A stretch of DNA of 64,000 nucleotides, from NCBI RefSeq assembly GCF_027118995.1, contig NZ_CP098242.1, forward strand, positions 2,395,001 to 2,459,000, in the 5' to 3' direction. How positions within the stretch are numbered: position 1 is the first letter of the stretch; each line of letters opens with the position of its first letter. This DNA comes from Oxalobacter vibrioformis (GTDB lineage Bacteria; Pseudomonadota; Gammaproteobacteria; Burkholderiales; Burkholderiaceae_D). Positions 25,225 through 35,800 of this stretch are shown here, piece after piece. A program made the translations under genes and the position numbers. Below the pieces are notes generated by a model that made no database searches, was not told the origin of the DNA, and saw only the letters and a program-made list of their open reading frames with translations.

Positions 25225-26211
25225 ATGAAAACACTCAAGCAAATCCTATGCGGCTACCTCATCTTTCTTGCGGCTTACAGCGCCTTTGCCGGCAACAAGG
25301 AAGAAGGAAAGGCCCTGTACGAGCAGAAGAAATATACCGAAGCACTGGTACTTTTCCTCAAGGCGGATGCCTCAAAGGATGCCTGGGTGCAAAACCGGCT
25401 GGGCGTGATGTATCTTCGAGGCAGAGGGGTCGAGAAAGATCCCGGGGCGGCGTTTGGCTGGTTCAAAAAGTCAGCAGCCCAGAATTATCCTGATGCATTC
25501 AGCAATCTCGGCAGGATGTATGAAAGCGGGGATTATGTCGGGCAGGATTATCAAAAAGCTTTGGAATATTATCTAAAGGGTGAAGCGCTTGGCTCGTCAC
25601 AGGCAGTGATTAACCTTGGTTTCATCTATGACAAGGGAATCGGTGTCAAAGAGGACAAGAAAAAAGCCAATGATTATTATGTAAAGGCTGCAGGAATGGG
25701 CAATGCGTCTGCACTTTGCAATCTTGGACTGAAGTATATGGATGGAGACGGCGTGCCGAAAAATTATGAACGTGCCAGGAAACTCTTCGATACCGGATCA
25801 GATCATGGCAACGCCTGCTGTCTGAATGGCCTTGCCGACCTCTATTCCTATGGGCTAGGAGTACAGCGCGACCTTCCGGGTGCATTCAAGCTTTATGAGA
25901 AAGCGGCGCAAATAGGCAGCGAGGACGCGCAGCGCAATCTTGCGGTGGCTTACGAGCATGGTCTTGGCGTGAAGAAAAATGCCGTTGAGGCTTTCCGGTG
26001 GTATCAGCAGGCCGCTGAAAACGGCAGTCCACCTGCCATGGAGCGCATGGCGCGTGTTTATTTCCACGGCCAGTTTGGCCAGAAGCAAGACGAGGCCAAG
26101 GCAAAAATGTGGCTGGAAAGGGCGGAGAAACAGCGGTATGCCTACCGGATGTCCCCTCCTGATGTTGCCAATACCATCATCATGCGCCTGTTTGAAGAAC
26201 AACAGCAGTAA
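25225..26211 (+). CDS. Sel1-repeat secreted protein (tandem copy 1)
   Basis: The 328-residue protein has a signal peptide (MKTLKQILCGYLIFLAAYSA, cleaved near AFAG) and about seven Sel1 repeats of 36 residues, for example VQNRLGVMYLRGRGVEKDPG and AVINLGFIYDKGIGVKEDKK. Sel1 repeats form alpha-helical solenoids that bind partner proteins, often in envelope signalling or host interaction. The start follows GGAGATACC. The next gene, 10 bp downstream, encodes a close paralog with the same repeat order and the same conserved FHGQFGQKQDEAKAKMWL ending, so the pair arose by tandem duplication. Confidence 0.9.
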   Translation: MKTLKQILCGYLIFLAAYSAFAGNKEEGKALYEQKKYTEALVLFLKADASKDAWVQNRLGVMYLRGRGVEKDPGAAFGWFKKSAAQNYPDAFSNLGRMYESGDYVGQDYQKALEYYLKGEALGSSQAVINLGFIYDKGIGVKEDKKKANDYYVKAAGMGNASALCNLGLKYMDGDGVPKNYERARKLFDTGSDHGNACCLNGLADLYSYGLGVQRDLPGAFKLYEKAAQIGSEDAQRNLAVAYEHGLGVKKNAVEAFRWYQQAAENGSPPAMERMARVYFHGQFGQKQDEAKAKMWLERAEKQRYAYRMSPPDVANTIIMRLFEEQQQ

Positions 26212-26221
26212 CCACGTATCT

Positions 26222-27202
26222 ATGAAAACAGTAAAGCAAATACTTTGTGGCTGTCTTATTTTCCTTGCGGCTTGCAGCGCCTTTGCGGGCAACAAGGAAG
26301 CGGGCAAGGCTCTGTACGACCAAAAGAAATATAGCCAAGCATTATCGCGTTTCCTCAAGGCAGATGCCTCCAGGGATGCCTGGGTGCAAAACCGTCTTGG
26401 CAATATGTACCTGTTGGGTAAAGGGGTGAAAAAAGACCCCAAGATCGCATTTCAGTGGTACACGAAGTCGGCAGCGCAGAACTATCCTGATGCGTACAGC
26501 AATCTCGGCAGGATGTATGAAAGCGGGGATTATGTCGGGCAGGATTATCAAAAAGCCCTTGCGTATTATGAAAAGGGCGAAGAACTAGGTTCGGGTGAAG
26601 CGGTGAATAACCTTGGTTTTATCTATGAAAAGGGCGTCGGCGTCAAACAGGATCAGAAGAAATCTATTGATTATTATCTCAAGGCCGCCGGGATGGGTAA
26701 TACGTCTGCACTCTGTAATCTCGGCCAGAAATACATGTATGGTGATGGTGTACCGGAAAATTATGAAAGTGCAAGAAAATTATTCGATGCGGGATCAGAT
26801 CATGGTGACGCCTGCTGCCTGAAAGGCCTTGCTGACCTGTATGCCGAGGGGTTGGGGGTGCAGCGCGATCCTGCTGGTGCATTCAAGCTTTATGAGAAAG
26901 CGGCGCAAACAGGCAGTGAGGACGCGCAGCGTAAACTCGCCTTAGCCTACGAACATGGCCTCGGCGTCAAGAAGAACGCCAGTGAAGCCTTCCGGTGGTA
27001 CCAGGAAGCCGCTGAAAACGGCAGTTCTAAAGCCATGGAGCGCATGGCACGCGTTTATTTTCATGGGCAGTTTGGCCAGAAGCAAGACGAGGCCAAGGCA
27101 AAAATGTGGCTGCAAAGGGCGGAGAAACAGCGGCACGCTGATCGCATGCCTCCTCCCGATGTTGCCGATACCCTCATCATGCGGATGTTTGAGGAGCAAT
27201 AG
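26222..27202 (+). CDS. Sel1-repeat secreted protein (tandem copy 2)
   Basis: The 326-residue protein starts at ATG 26222 (MKTVKQILCGCLIFLAACSA), ten bases after the preceding stop. The hydrophobic core ends LAACSAFAG, so the signal could be read by signal peptidase I or, because of the Cys, as a weak lipobox; the paralog has Tyr at this position. Seven Sel1 repeats follow in the same order as in copy 1. The DNA is strongly similar throughout, with the highest identity in the segment YPDAxSNLGRMYESGDYVGQ. It is probably cotranscribed with copy 1. Confidence 0.9.
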   Translation: MKTVKQILCGCLIFLAACSAFAGNKEAGKALYDQKKYSQALSRFLKADASRDAWVQNRLGNMYLLGKGVKKDPKIAFQWYTKSAAQNYPDAYSNLGRMYESGDYVGQDYQKALAYYEKGEELGSGEAVNNLGFIYEKGVGVKQDQKKSIDYYLKAAGMGNTSALCNLGQKYMYGDGVPENYESARKLFDAGSDHGDACCLKGLADLYAEGLGVQRDPAGAFKLYEKAAQTGSEDAQRKLALAYEHGLGVKKNASEAFRWYQEAAENGSSKAMERMARVYFHGQFGQKQDEAKAKMWLQRAEKQRHADRMPPPDVADTLIMRMFEEQ

Positions 27203-27335
27203 TGGCAACCCCCGTCTATCGTGTAATTGCCGGGGCAACAATATATTCGCTACTGCAGTCAGGACAGAATCCGTTTGAAATGAACCAGGCCCGGTGCGAC
27301 TCGGAATTCAGTCCCTCCCGCGTCAGGGGTGCCTG

Positions 27336-29159
27336 TCACAAGGGGGCTTTTTTTGCTTCTTCGGCTAATCTTGCCACCAGCCCCGAGTGTTTTTTCACCG
27401 AGGTGAGGATGCCGTTTTCCAGCACGGCTTCGCTGCATACCAGTGACACATGGCGGCGGGCGCGCGTTACCGCCGTATACAGCAGTTCACGCGTGATGAG
27501 CGGGGTGGGGTAAGGCGGTATCAGGATCAGCAGCGCGTCAAATTCCGATCCCTGGGATTTGTGCACCGTCATGGCAAAGGCGGTTTCGTGCGCGGGCAGG
27601 CGGGCAGGTGAAATTGCCCGGAAATCGCCGCCATCAGACGGGAAAAACACCATCGGCGTGCCGTTTTCTCCGGGAAGCACAATACCGATATCGCCATTGA
27701 AAAGCCGCAGGACATAATCGTTTTCCATGATCATGACAGGGCGTCCGGTGTACCACGTTTGCCTGGGCGGTATATCCAGGCGGCCTCTGGCATATGTTGC
27801 CATGAGCGTATTGACTGCCGATACGCCGTAAGCCCCTTCACGCGTGGCACACAGTACCCGGAAGCGCTCAAAGGCAGCAAAGACTGCCTGCGGGTCATCG
27901 GGGCTTTGTGCCACAGCATCCAGATACGCCGCATGGTTTTCATGCAGGAAAGTGATAACGCCTTTGGGCAGGGCGGCAGCCGTATCACGCGAGAGCCAGG
28001 TCACCGAGCCATCCGGCGCATTCTCCAGTGCGGTTTCGGCTTCCGTTATCCGCCCGTCACGGATAGCCAGCGCCAGTTGGCTGATGCCGGAGTCGGCAGT
28101 AAAACGGAAATTGCGGTTCAGCCATACCGTGCTGTCAGCCAGGCCCGTGTCAGAAAGCGCCTGCGGCGGGGTGACCGCTTCTGCCGGGATACCCGTCATG
28201 TCCGCCAGGTCTGCCCGGCAGGCAGGTGTCAGCGCCGGATCGGCAGAGAGCTCGGAAAAGACCGCGCCAGCCTCCACTGCGGAGAGCTGGTCCTTGTCGC
28301 CCAGCATGATGAGCCGCGCATGGGCGGGCAGCGCGTTAAAGAGGTGCGACGCCATGGCCAGATCAATCATCGACGCTTCGTCGACCACGAGGGTATCCAC
28401 CAGCAGCGGGTTGTCCGCATGATGGCGAAAGACTCCAGCCGTTGATGTCATGCCCAGCAGCCGGTGCAGTGTAAAGGCTTCTGACGGCATCTTTGCCTGC
28501 ACATCGGCAGGAAAGCGCGCGGTCTGTGCCCGGATGGCTTCCAGCATGCGCATGGCGGCCTTGCCGGTGGGGGCTGCCAGCATGATGCGCTGCGCCGGCT
28601 GCTGCGAGAGCAGGCAGGCGAGGATATTGGCGACTGTTGTGGTCTTGCCCGTGCCCGGCCCGCCGCTGATGATGGTGAGACAGCCGCGCATGGCCAGCGC
28701 GGCAGCAAGCCGCTGCCAGTCTGCTGTTTTCGCCTCCGCCTTGCCGAAAAAACGATCCAGTGCCAAACGGGCGGCTGCCGTATCAACAGGCATCACGGTT
28801 TTGAGGGCCTGTATCCGCCTTGCCAGCGTGCGCTCGTAAGCAAAGTAGCGGTGCAGGTAAAGCCGGTTGCCCGCGTCCAGTATCAGCGGCAGGTTGCCGG
28901 GCGCGTCAGGCGTGCCGACTAGGCCGGACTCAAAAAGCAGGGCGCGGACATCGGCAATCGGCGGCCAGCGGTCAAAGTCCGGCTGTTCTTCCAGCGGCAG
29001 GCACACATGCCCGGTAGAGACAGCCATGCTCAGCCAGTACGCCAGCCCACACAGCCAGTCCTGTGCGGTCTCGTCCACATCCCGCTCTTTTGCCCAGGTG
29101 GTCACATAAGCTGAAAAGGCGTCAGCCAGCAGCTCGGCGGGGGTCCGGTGAAAAGCCAT
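27336..29159 (-). CDS. recD: exodeoxyribonuclease V subunit alpha, RecD helicase
   Basis: This 607-residue superfamily 1 helicase tracks 5' to 3' in the RecBCD complex that resects DNA breaks. Visible motifs are Walker A ISGGPGTGKTTTVANI near residue 166, motif II VVDEASMIDLAM near 258, GDKDQLSAVEAGAVFSEL, and the late FAMTVHKSQGSEFDALLIL with LYTAVTRARRHVSLV. The length equals the E. coli protein within a few residues. The start overlaps the recB stop (TGATG), so the recC-recB-recD genes form one operon with translational coupling. It is intact, with no missing motif. Confidence 0.97.
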   Translation of the reverse strand: MAFHRTPAELLADAFSAYVTTWAKERDVDETAQDWLCGLAYWLSMAVSTGHVCLPLEEQPDFDRWPPIADVRALLFESGLVGTPDAPGNLPLILDAGNRLYLHRYFAYERTLARRIQALKTVMPVDTAAARLALDRFFGKAEAKTADWQRLAAALAMRGCLTIISGGPGTGKTTTVANILACLLSQQPAQRIMLAAPTGKAAMRMLEAIRAQTARFPADVQAKMPSEAFTLHRLLGMTSTAGVFRHHADNPLLVDTLVVDEASMIDLAMASHLFNALPAHARLIMLGDKDQLSAVEAGAVFSELSADPALTPACRADLADMTGIPAEAVTPPQALSDTGLADSTVWLNRNFRFTADSGISQLALAIRDGRITEAETALENAPDGSVTWLSRDTAAALPKGVITFLHENHAAYLDAVAQSPDDPQAVFAAFERFRVLCATREGAYGVSAVNTLMATYARGRLDIPPRQTWYTGRPVMIMENDYVLRLFNGDIGIVLPGENGTPMVFFPSDGGDFRAISPARLPAHETAFAMTVHKSQGSEFDALLILIPPYPTPLITRELLYTAVTRARRHVSLVCSEAVLENGILTSVKKHSGLVARLAEEAKKAPL

Positions 29160-32100
29160 CAGGCACCTCCTCCTGAAAGCAGGGCATCAAGCGCACGGAT
29201 AAGCCGCTCATCCGCGCGGCGGAAAAAGACGCCGGAAGGCGTACCGTTTTCCTGGCGCCATGCGGGCCTGACCCCCCGGACAAAGAGATACAGCACCCCG
29301 CCAAAATGCGTGTCATAGGCATAGCCCGGCATCCGGTGTGACAGGTAGCGGTCAAGCGCCACGGTATAGAGCAGGTGTTGCAGGTGGTAATTGTGCTCAG
29401 CCATCGCGGTATGGATTGCATCCTCCCCGTAATCGGCCTGCTGGCTGCCCAGCAGGTTGGATTTCCAGTCGAGGATATAAAAGCGGCCATTGTGCTCCAC
29501 CACCAGGTCAATCAGCCCCTTGAGATAGCCTTCCAGCTGCGGGAAAGCCAGCTTCGATACCGGGTAATCCGGGGGGATGAGGGCATTGACTGCCGGAGCA
29601 GAGACATTTTTCGCGGGCAGGAAAAACTCCAGTTCGGTCAGGCGCTTTTCCAGCCCGATACCGGCCAGCGTCATGCCGTTATGAAGTGGCGTGGCAAGCA
29701 CGTTTTTCAGCATCTGCCGGATCATGGCAGCCAGTGCTTCCGGTGTGTTTCCCGCTTCAGGATGCAGTCGCCCGTAGGGCGGGTGCCGGAGCAGCGCCTG
29801 TGCAATGGCGGCATCCCACGTGCTTTCATCGGTAAAATCCACTTCCTCGAAAACGGCATGCAGGCAATTGCCCGCGTAGCGGCTGGCCGGAAAAAGGAAG
29901 ATGTCATCCGTATCCGGCACGGTTTCCGGTTCATCAGGCGGGCCAGCGTCTTGCACCCGCTCATCATGGTCACTCGCGGCGGCTTCATGTATCGCGCCCA
30001 TCGCGCCATAGACCAGTGCGGAATAGCTGCCGATGCGCCACCCGGCGGGGATGGCGGCTGGCAGGGGCGCCGCCATGAGGGTTATTGCGCTGCTGCCGTC
30101 CGTTTCAGGGGAAGCGGTGACGGGTGCCCCGCGCATCGGCAGGTCTGCCAGCGTGATGCTGTCACAGCTGTCCGCCATGGCCTGCCAGCCTGCCTCAATC
30201 CATGCCACGCGTTCTTCATCGCCGTTGCTTATCCATTCGGCGGGCGTGATACCGGCATCCGTTGCCAGCCAGTTGAGCGTGCCGCTGGTGCTGTGGTTCA
30301 CATTTACAGAGCGGCCTGACGGCTGCACGTAACAGCCCGCCACCACGTAGCAGCGGTAGATGGCCCGTGTGAGTGCCACGTACACCAGCCTCAGGCGGTC
30401 TGCCGCATCCTCGACCGCCATGCGGTTTTTGATCGCCGCCTCCGAGAGCGCATCATGCTCCCTGAAATCAATCACCAGCCGGTTGCCGTCCTGGTACTCC
30501 ATCCCGTCCAGGCTGTCGTTGCGATTGCTTCGCCAGGCATCCCACAGGAAAGGGCAAAAGACAAAAGGAAACTCCAGCCCCTTTGCTGCATAGATCGTCA
30601 TGATGCGGATCAGCTTTTCATCAGACTCCAGACGTATCTGCGTTTCTTCGTCCGATGCGCCGCTTTCCCTTTGTTCTGTCATCCAGCGCAAAAGCGATTC
30701 GGGCATGGCGTGATGCTGGGCGGCGTCATTGAGCAACTCTGCCAGGTGCAGGAGATTGGTCACGCGGCGTTCCCCGTCAGGCAGGGCCAAAAGGCGGGCG
30801 TAGACATCGTGTTCTCCCATGACCTGCCGCAGGACAAAGCTTATCCCGTGTTCCAGCCATACGGCCTGGTACGCCATGAAACGCTCCACTTTGGCCAGCA
30901 GTTTTTCATCCTGCGCAGAAAGCGCCTCGATGGCAGGGGCGTCAAGGCCGAGCATTTCGGTAGCAAGCGCGGCACGCAGCCTGGGCAGGTTTCGCGGGGT
31001 GATGATGGCGGAAAGTATTATGCCCAGTTCTGCCGCTTCCGGGGAGTCCCACACGCTGCCCGGTGAAAGCGACACACTGGCCAGGCCGCGGAGAGCCAGC
31101 GCCTGCTGCATGCGCCGGGCTTCATTGTGGGTGCGCACCAGTATCGCCATATCCGCCGCCTTCAAAGGCGCTTCACCGATCCTGATTTCATTGTGCTGCC
31201 CGGCGTGGAGCAACCGGGCGATCTCATCGGCCACGGCATTGGCAGCGGCGGCCATGGCATCGTTGCGCCGCAGGTAGCCGCTATCTGTTGTGTGCGGCAA
31301 GCGCCACAGCACGATCCCGTTGCCAGTGCTGGCATCACTTTCGTCAGCCAGTGCTTCCCGTTGCCGGGCGCCGGGAGAGACCGGCGGATAGCCCAGCCCG
31401 TCCAGCATGAAGGGGTTGGGATTTTTCAGGAAAAACGCATTGCAGGCCGCGATCACTTCCGGTGTCGAGCGTTGGTTCAGTGTCAGCGAATACAGGGCAT
31501 TGACTTCCTCCCGGGCGGCAAGGTAGGTGTGCAGGTCGGCATTCCTGAAACGGTAGATGGCCTGCTTGGGGTCACCCACAAAGAAAACCGGCGCGTCCGA
31601 ACCCGCATAGATCGTGCGGAAAATAAAAAACTGGATCGGGTCGGTGTCCTGGAATTCATCAATCAAAGCCGCCGGGTACATGCGCCGGATCGCCGCCGGC
31701 AGATCGGGCAGGGCCGGGTCGGAGAGTGCTGCATACAGGCGGTACAGCATGTCGCTCGAAGAGAGCACCCGGTTTTCCTGGCGGCGGCGGCGCACTTCAT
31801 CCGCTTCTTTCGAGAGCATAAAAAGCAGGTGCAGGTAAGCCTGGTGAAGCCGCGTTATCGCCTCGTCGCGCAGGGTAAACCACGTCTCTGCCAGCGAAAA
31901 AAACGGATGCGGGGGTGGGGTTTTCCCCTTGTTAGCGCCGTCTGCCATGCCATCTGTGGTCAGGCGCCACAGGCGGGTTCTTGCCGTGTTGTCTGACAGG
32001 ATGGAAAGGGCTGCCGGGTCTTTCCGGGCAAAAAGCGACTCATACGCCGCCAGGATATTCGGCAGGGGCCTGCCGCCATACTTCGCGCCGCTCAATACCT

Positions 32101-32869
32101 TTTCAGTCACCGCGTTGCCAATGACATCCGGCAGGCTCTCCCGGTATTGCTGCCAGCTATCCTTCAGCTTCTCATACGCCGCGATGAGCGCATCCATGTC
32201 GCTTTCATCCAGCGGTGCGAGATCGTCCGGCCAGCGTTTTTGGGCCAGCGGCTTTTCCATTTCCCGCTGCAAAAAGGCTGCCAGCCCTTCCGGGGTGATG
32301 CGGATGGCATTGAGGTACATCGCCATTGCCGGGGGCAGCGTGTCAGCTGCCACATGCCGCCGCCAGAAGTCGTGCACCACATGCGTAAGCGTTTCCTTTT
32401 CCTCACGCTCTACCGTAAAGGAAAAAGGCTGCCCGGTGCCAAACGCCAGCGTGCCAGCCACCTTACGGCAAAAGCCGTGGATCGTCGAGATCGTCGCTTC
32501 ATCAAAAGACGCCAGCGCCGCTTTCAGCAACAGCTGCATCTCTTCGCGTCCTGTCTCGGCTGCTTCCAGGTGCGAGACAAGGCTGGCAAGGAAAGGGTCC
32601 GCTTCTGACGGGGCTGCCGTTTCCTCCAGGAAAAGCAGCATCTCCATGATGCGTGCGCGGATACGCTCCTTGAGTTCAGCCGTCGCCGCATTGGTGAAAG
32701 TCACCACCAGGATTTCCGGCACGGCAAGCTTCGCTTCCAGTAAAAAGCGTAGGTACAGCATGCAGATATTCCAGGTCTTGCCCGTCCCGGCAGACGCCTC
32801 GATTAACGACATGCCGGACAGCGGGCAATTCAGGATATCCAGATTGTCAGGTGCGCTATGCATCGTCAT
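29159..32869 (-). CDS. recB: exodeoxyribonuclease V subunit beta, RecB helicase-nuclease
   Basis: The 1236-residue protein carries both a UvrD-type 3'-5' helicase and the only nuclease of RecBCD. Helicase motifs: SLIEASAGTGKTWNICMLYL near residue 22 (Walker A), VTFTNAATAELKERI, and AALIDEFQDTDPIQFFIFRT near 400. Motif VI-type YVALTRAIYRCYV appears near 845. The nuclease domain in the last 250 residues shows GNCLHAVFEEVDF, then GLIDLVVEHNGRFYILDWKS, giving the His, Asp and Asp-x-Lys of the active site. It overlaps recC by 14 bases and recD by one base. Confidence 0.97.
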   Translation of the reverse strand: MTMHSAPDNLDILNCPLSGMSLIEASAGTGKTWNICMLYLRFLLEAKLAVPEILVVTFTNAATAELKERIRARIMEMLLFLEETAAPSEADPFLASLVSHLEAAETGREEMQLLLKAALASFDEATISTIHGFCRKVAGTLAFGTGQPFSFTVEREEKETLTHVVHDFWRRHVAADTLPPAMAMYLNAIRITPEGLAAFLQREMEKPLAQKRWPDDLAPLDESDMDALIAAYEKLKDSWQQYRESLPDVIGNAVTEKVLSGAKYGGRPLPNILAAYESLFARKDPAALSILSDNTARTRLWRLTTDGMADGANKGKTPPPHPFFSLAETWFTLRDEAITRLHQAYLHLLFMLSKEADEVRRRRQENRVLSSSDMLYRLYAALSDPALPDLPAAIRRMYPAALIDEFQDTDPIQFFIFRTIYAGSDAPVFFVGDPKQAIYRFRNADLHTYLAAREEVNALYSLTLNQRSTPEVIAACNAFFLKNPNPFMLDGLGYPPVSPGARQREALADESDASTGNGIVLWRLPHTTDSGYLRRNDAMAAAANAVADEIARLLHAGQHNEIRIGEAPLKAADMAILVRTHNEARRMQQALALRGLASVSLSPGSVWDSPEAAELGIILSAIITPRNLPRLRAALATEMLGLDAPAIEALSAQDEKLLAKVERFMAYQAVWLEHGISFVLRQVMGEHDVYARLLALPDGERRVTNLLHLAELLNDAAQHHAMPESLLRWMTEQRESGASDEETQIRLESDEKLIRIMTIYAAKGLEFPFVFCPFLWDAWRSNRNDSLDGMEYQDGNRLVIDFREHDALSEAAIKNRMAVEDAADRLRLVYVALTRAIYRCYVVAGCYVQPSGRSVNVNHSTSGTLNWLATDAGITPAEWISNGDEERVAWIEAGWQAMADSCDSITLADLPMRGAPVTASPETDGSSAITLMAAPLPAAIPAGWRIGSYSALVYGAMGAIHEAAASDHDERVQDAGPPDEPETVPDTDDIFLFPASRYAGNCLHAVFEEVDFTDESTWDAAIAQALLRHPPYGRLHPEAGNTPEALAAMIRQMLKNVLATPLHNGMTLAGIGLEKRLTELEFFLPAKNVSAPAVNALIPPDYPVSKLAFPQLEGYLKGLIDLVVEHNGRFYILDWKSNLLGSQQADYGEDAIHTAMAEHNYHLQHLLYTVALDRYLSHRMPGYAYDTHFGGVLYLFVRGVRPAWRQENGTPSGVFFRRADERLIRALDALLSGGGA

Positions 32870-35800
32870 GCCTTTTCATCAGGCGGTTCATGGGTTCCAT
32901 CACCCGTCGCGCGCAATCGACAAAAAAATCATCCAGCGGGTCATCCTGCCCGCGCAGGGCCAGCCGGTAAAACACATCATCACGTTCGCTGCGCTGCCGG
33001 TCATTGCCGCTGTCCCACTTGCGCCGCGCAGCGCCGATATTGCCGTTGCCCTCGATAAAGGCGCGGGCAGACAAGGGGAAAAAGCGCAGCGGCTCATTAA
33101 GCCCCGTGCGGTAAAGCCCCAGCAGGTCTTTCAGCAGCTGGCGGGCTTCGTCCCTGTCGCAGGGAACAAAAGAAAACGACGCATTCATTAAGTGGCAGGC
33201 CGTTTTGCACACCACGTCTTCCGGCGCCACGGCATTCAGGAAAAGATGCGTGATCCAGGCCGACAGCGTAAAGCGCGTGCCGCTGTCGCCGTCAGCATCC
33301 ACATAGCGGTACAGGATAAGCCCGTTTTCCCGCAGTTCCGTAAATACCCCTTCCAGCGTCCAGGGCTGCCCCTCTATGTCAAATTCCAGCCCGACAGAGA
33401 AAGGCGGGAGACAATCCGGTGAAAGCGCATCCCTTATCCTGTCCACAAACCCCACCAGGGCGTCCAGCTCTTCGATAATCCCGGCCTGTCCCAGCATCCC
33501 GGAGGGAAATTCCGTCCCGGCCTGTGCGGCAGCCAGCACCTCATCCATGCTGCGCCCTTGAAGCAGCAGCGGCAGCAGCCGGTCAGCCAGCTGCCAGGCA
33601 TCCAGGCGGCTCGCGACAAAAGGCTCATTGACAGGCAGCTCACCCGCATTGGCAGGAAAAGATACCCCCATCCGGTTTTGCAGCAAAAAGCGGCTTGGAT
33701 TTGCAAAAAACTGTGCCAGCCCGGTGAGGCTCACTTCCCGCCATGCCGCATCCGGCTCGGGCAGGGGGGCGCTGAAAAAGGGCGCACCCCGGTGCCAGGC
33801 GGCATCCTTCCCATCCCCGTCTGTGTCATCTATCAGGGCCGTGTCAGCCGCAAGCGAAAGTGCAGCCATCGCTTCGGCTTTTTTCACCAGCGCCCGGCAA
33901 AAGTCCGCATGATGGCTCCTTATCCGCGTATCGCCGTCCGGCTCGAAATAGCGGCGGGAAAAAACCTGAAGGGGGTGTTCAATCACCAGAGACTCGCGCA
34001 CCAGTTTTTCCGCTTCCGGTACCGGAAGCCCCGGATGGCCTTTCGCGAGGGCGCGGGCAATCGTATCCAGCAGCTCGGAGACAACCACCGAGGGTGGAAC
34101 CGGCGTATTATCCCGCACACTTTTTCCCGTATAGCTGATATAGAAGCGTTCACGGGCAGCCAGCAGCAGGTCAAGGAAAATATTGCGGTCATCGTCACGC
34201 CGCTGCATGTCCCCCGCACGCGGTGCGCGCGCCATCAGGTCAAATTCCAGCGGACTTGCGTCACCCGGAAAAGCGCCGTCATTCATGCCGATGGCGCAGA
34301 CAATGCGGTAGGGCAGGTTTCTCAGCCCCGCCATGGCGGTAATCGTTACTGCGCCGGAAGGCACCGCCCCGCGGGCGGATTCATCCAGCGCCTGGCCCAG
34401 CGCACGGCGCATGACATCCGCATCCACCGCCAGCCCCCTGCCATTCATCCCCATGCTGTCAAAAAGCCGTCCCGCCGCCTGCCGCACTGCCAGATCGTCT
34501 TCCAGCTGCGCCGTGTCCGGGCAGATAAAATCATCCAGCACAGCGAGAAACACCTCCCGCCAGCCTTCGGCATCTTCCGGTTTTTCAAGCGAGGCTGACA
34601 GCCGGGAAAGGCATCGGATAAAGTGCCACAGGCTCCCCAGCTGCGCCGCTTCCGTTCCTTCCGGGTTCCCGGCGGGAAGCCGTGTGCCGAAAGGCATCCG
34701 GGCATCAGCGGGCAGGGCATACGCCAGGAAAAGTCGGTAAAAGCCGTCATGAAAGCTGCGGCTGTCATCCATCGGCAGGGAGAGCGAGCGCTTCTGCTCC
34801 CCATCCAGCCCCCAGCAGATACCCGCTTCCTCCAGCCACCCGTACACCTGGTCTGCCGCACCCTGCAGGCCAAAGCGCTTTGCCACCAGCGGCTGCAACA
34901 GCAGGTCGTACACATCGGCCGCCGTAAAACGCGACGCTGCCAGCGCAAAAATATCCATTACCGCGCGGGCCACCGGGTTGATCCGGTTTGCGGCGCGTCC
35001 CATGATGCGATAGGGAATCCGCGCTCCGGACGGCGCATTGCCAAAAACCGCATCCACCAGCGGCGCGGCAGTGTCCACATCGGGCGTGACCACCAGGATA
35101 TCGCCGGGGGCCGGGGGATCATCCGAAGCAAACAGGGCCAGCAGTTGGTCATGGAGCACCTCCACCTCACGCATCAGCGAGTGGCACACATGCACTTCCA
35201 CGCTCCGGTCATCCGGGGCGATCGCTTCAAGAGCCGGTTCTTCCAGCGCCAGTACCGCCTCCTGCAGGCGGCCCAGCAGCGAAACGGCCGGATTCCCGGT
35301 ATCGGGCAGAAAATCCCAGTCATGCCCGAGATCCATCAAAAGCGACAGGTGCGATTGGGTTTGCTTTCCCCATGCCGCCAAGAGCGCATTGCCCGTTTCA
35401 TGATACGTTTCCTGCCCGGTTTTTTTCATGACAGCCAGTCGTTTTTCCGGCACCACATCAAACCAGAATTCGCGGCACGGGTTCAGGACATACAGGTCCA
35501 CCTCCACCCATTCGCTGATTTTCTCCAGCATCTGCAGGTACTGTGGGGCAATCGCCGGCAGGCAGAAAACCGACAGCCTTTCAGGAAGAAAGCCCGCCTT
35601 TTCCCTGCCAGCCTCCAGCACCTCAAAAAAACGCACGCCCGGATGCACACCGTCCGAGCCGGTTTGTGCCTCGATCCTGCGCCACAGCGCCGCTTGCCAG
35701 GCAGCATCCGCTTCCTCCACTTTCCCGCCTTTTTTTGCCGGGCGGGGGAGGGTGAGCGTCTTTCCCTCAAACCAGGCATAAAGCCAGTCCGGGCGGTAAG

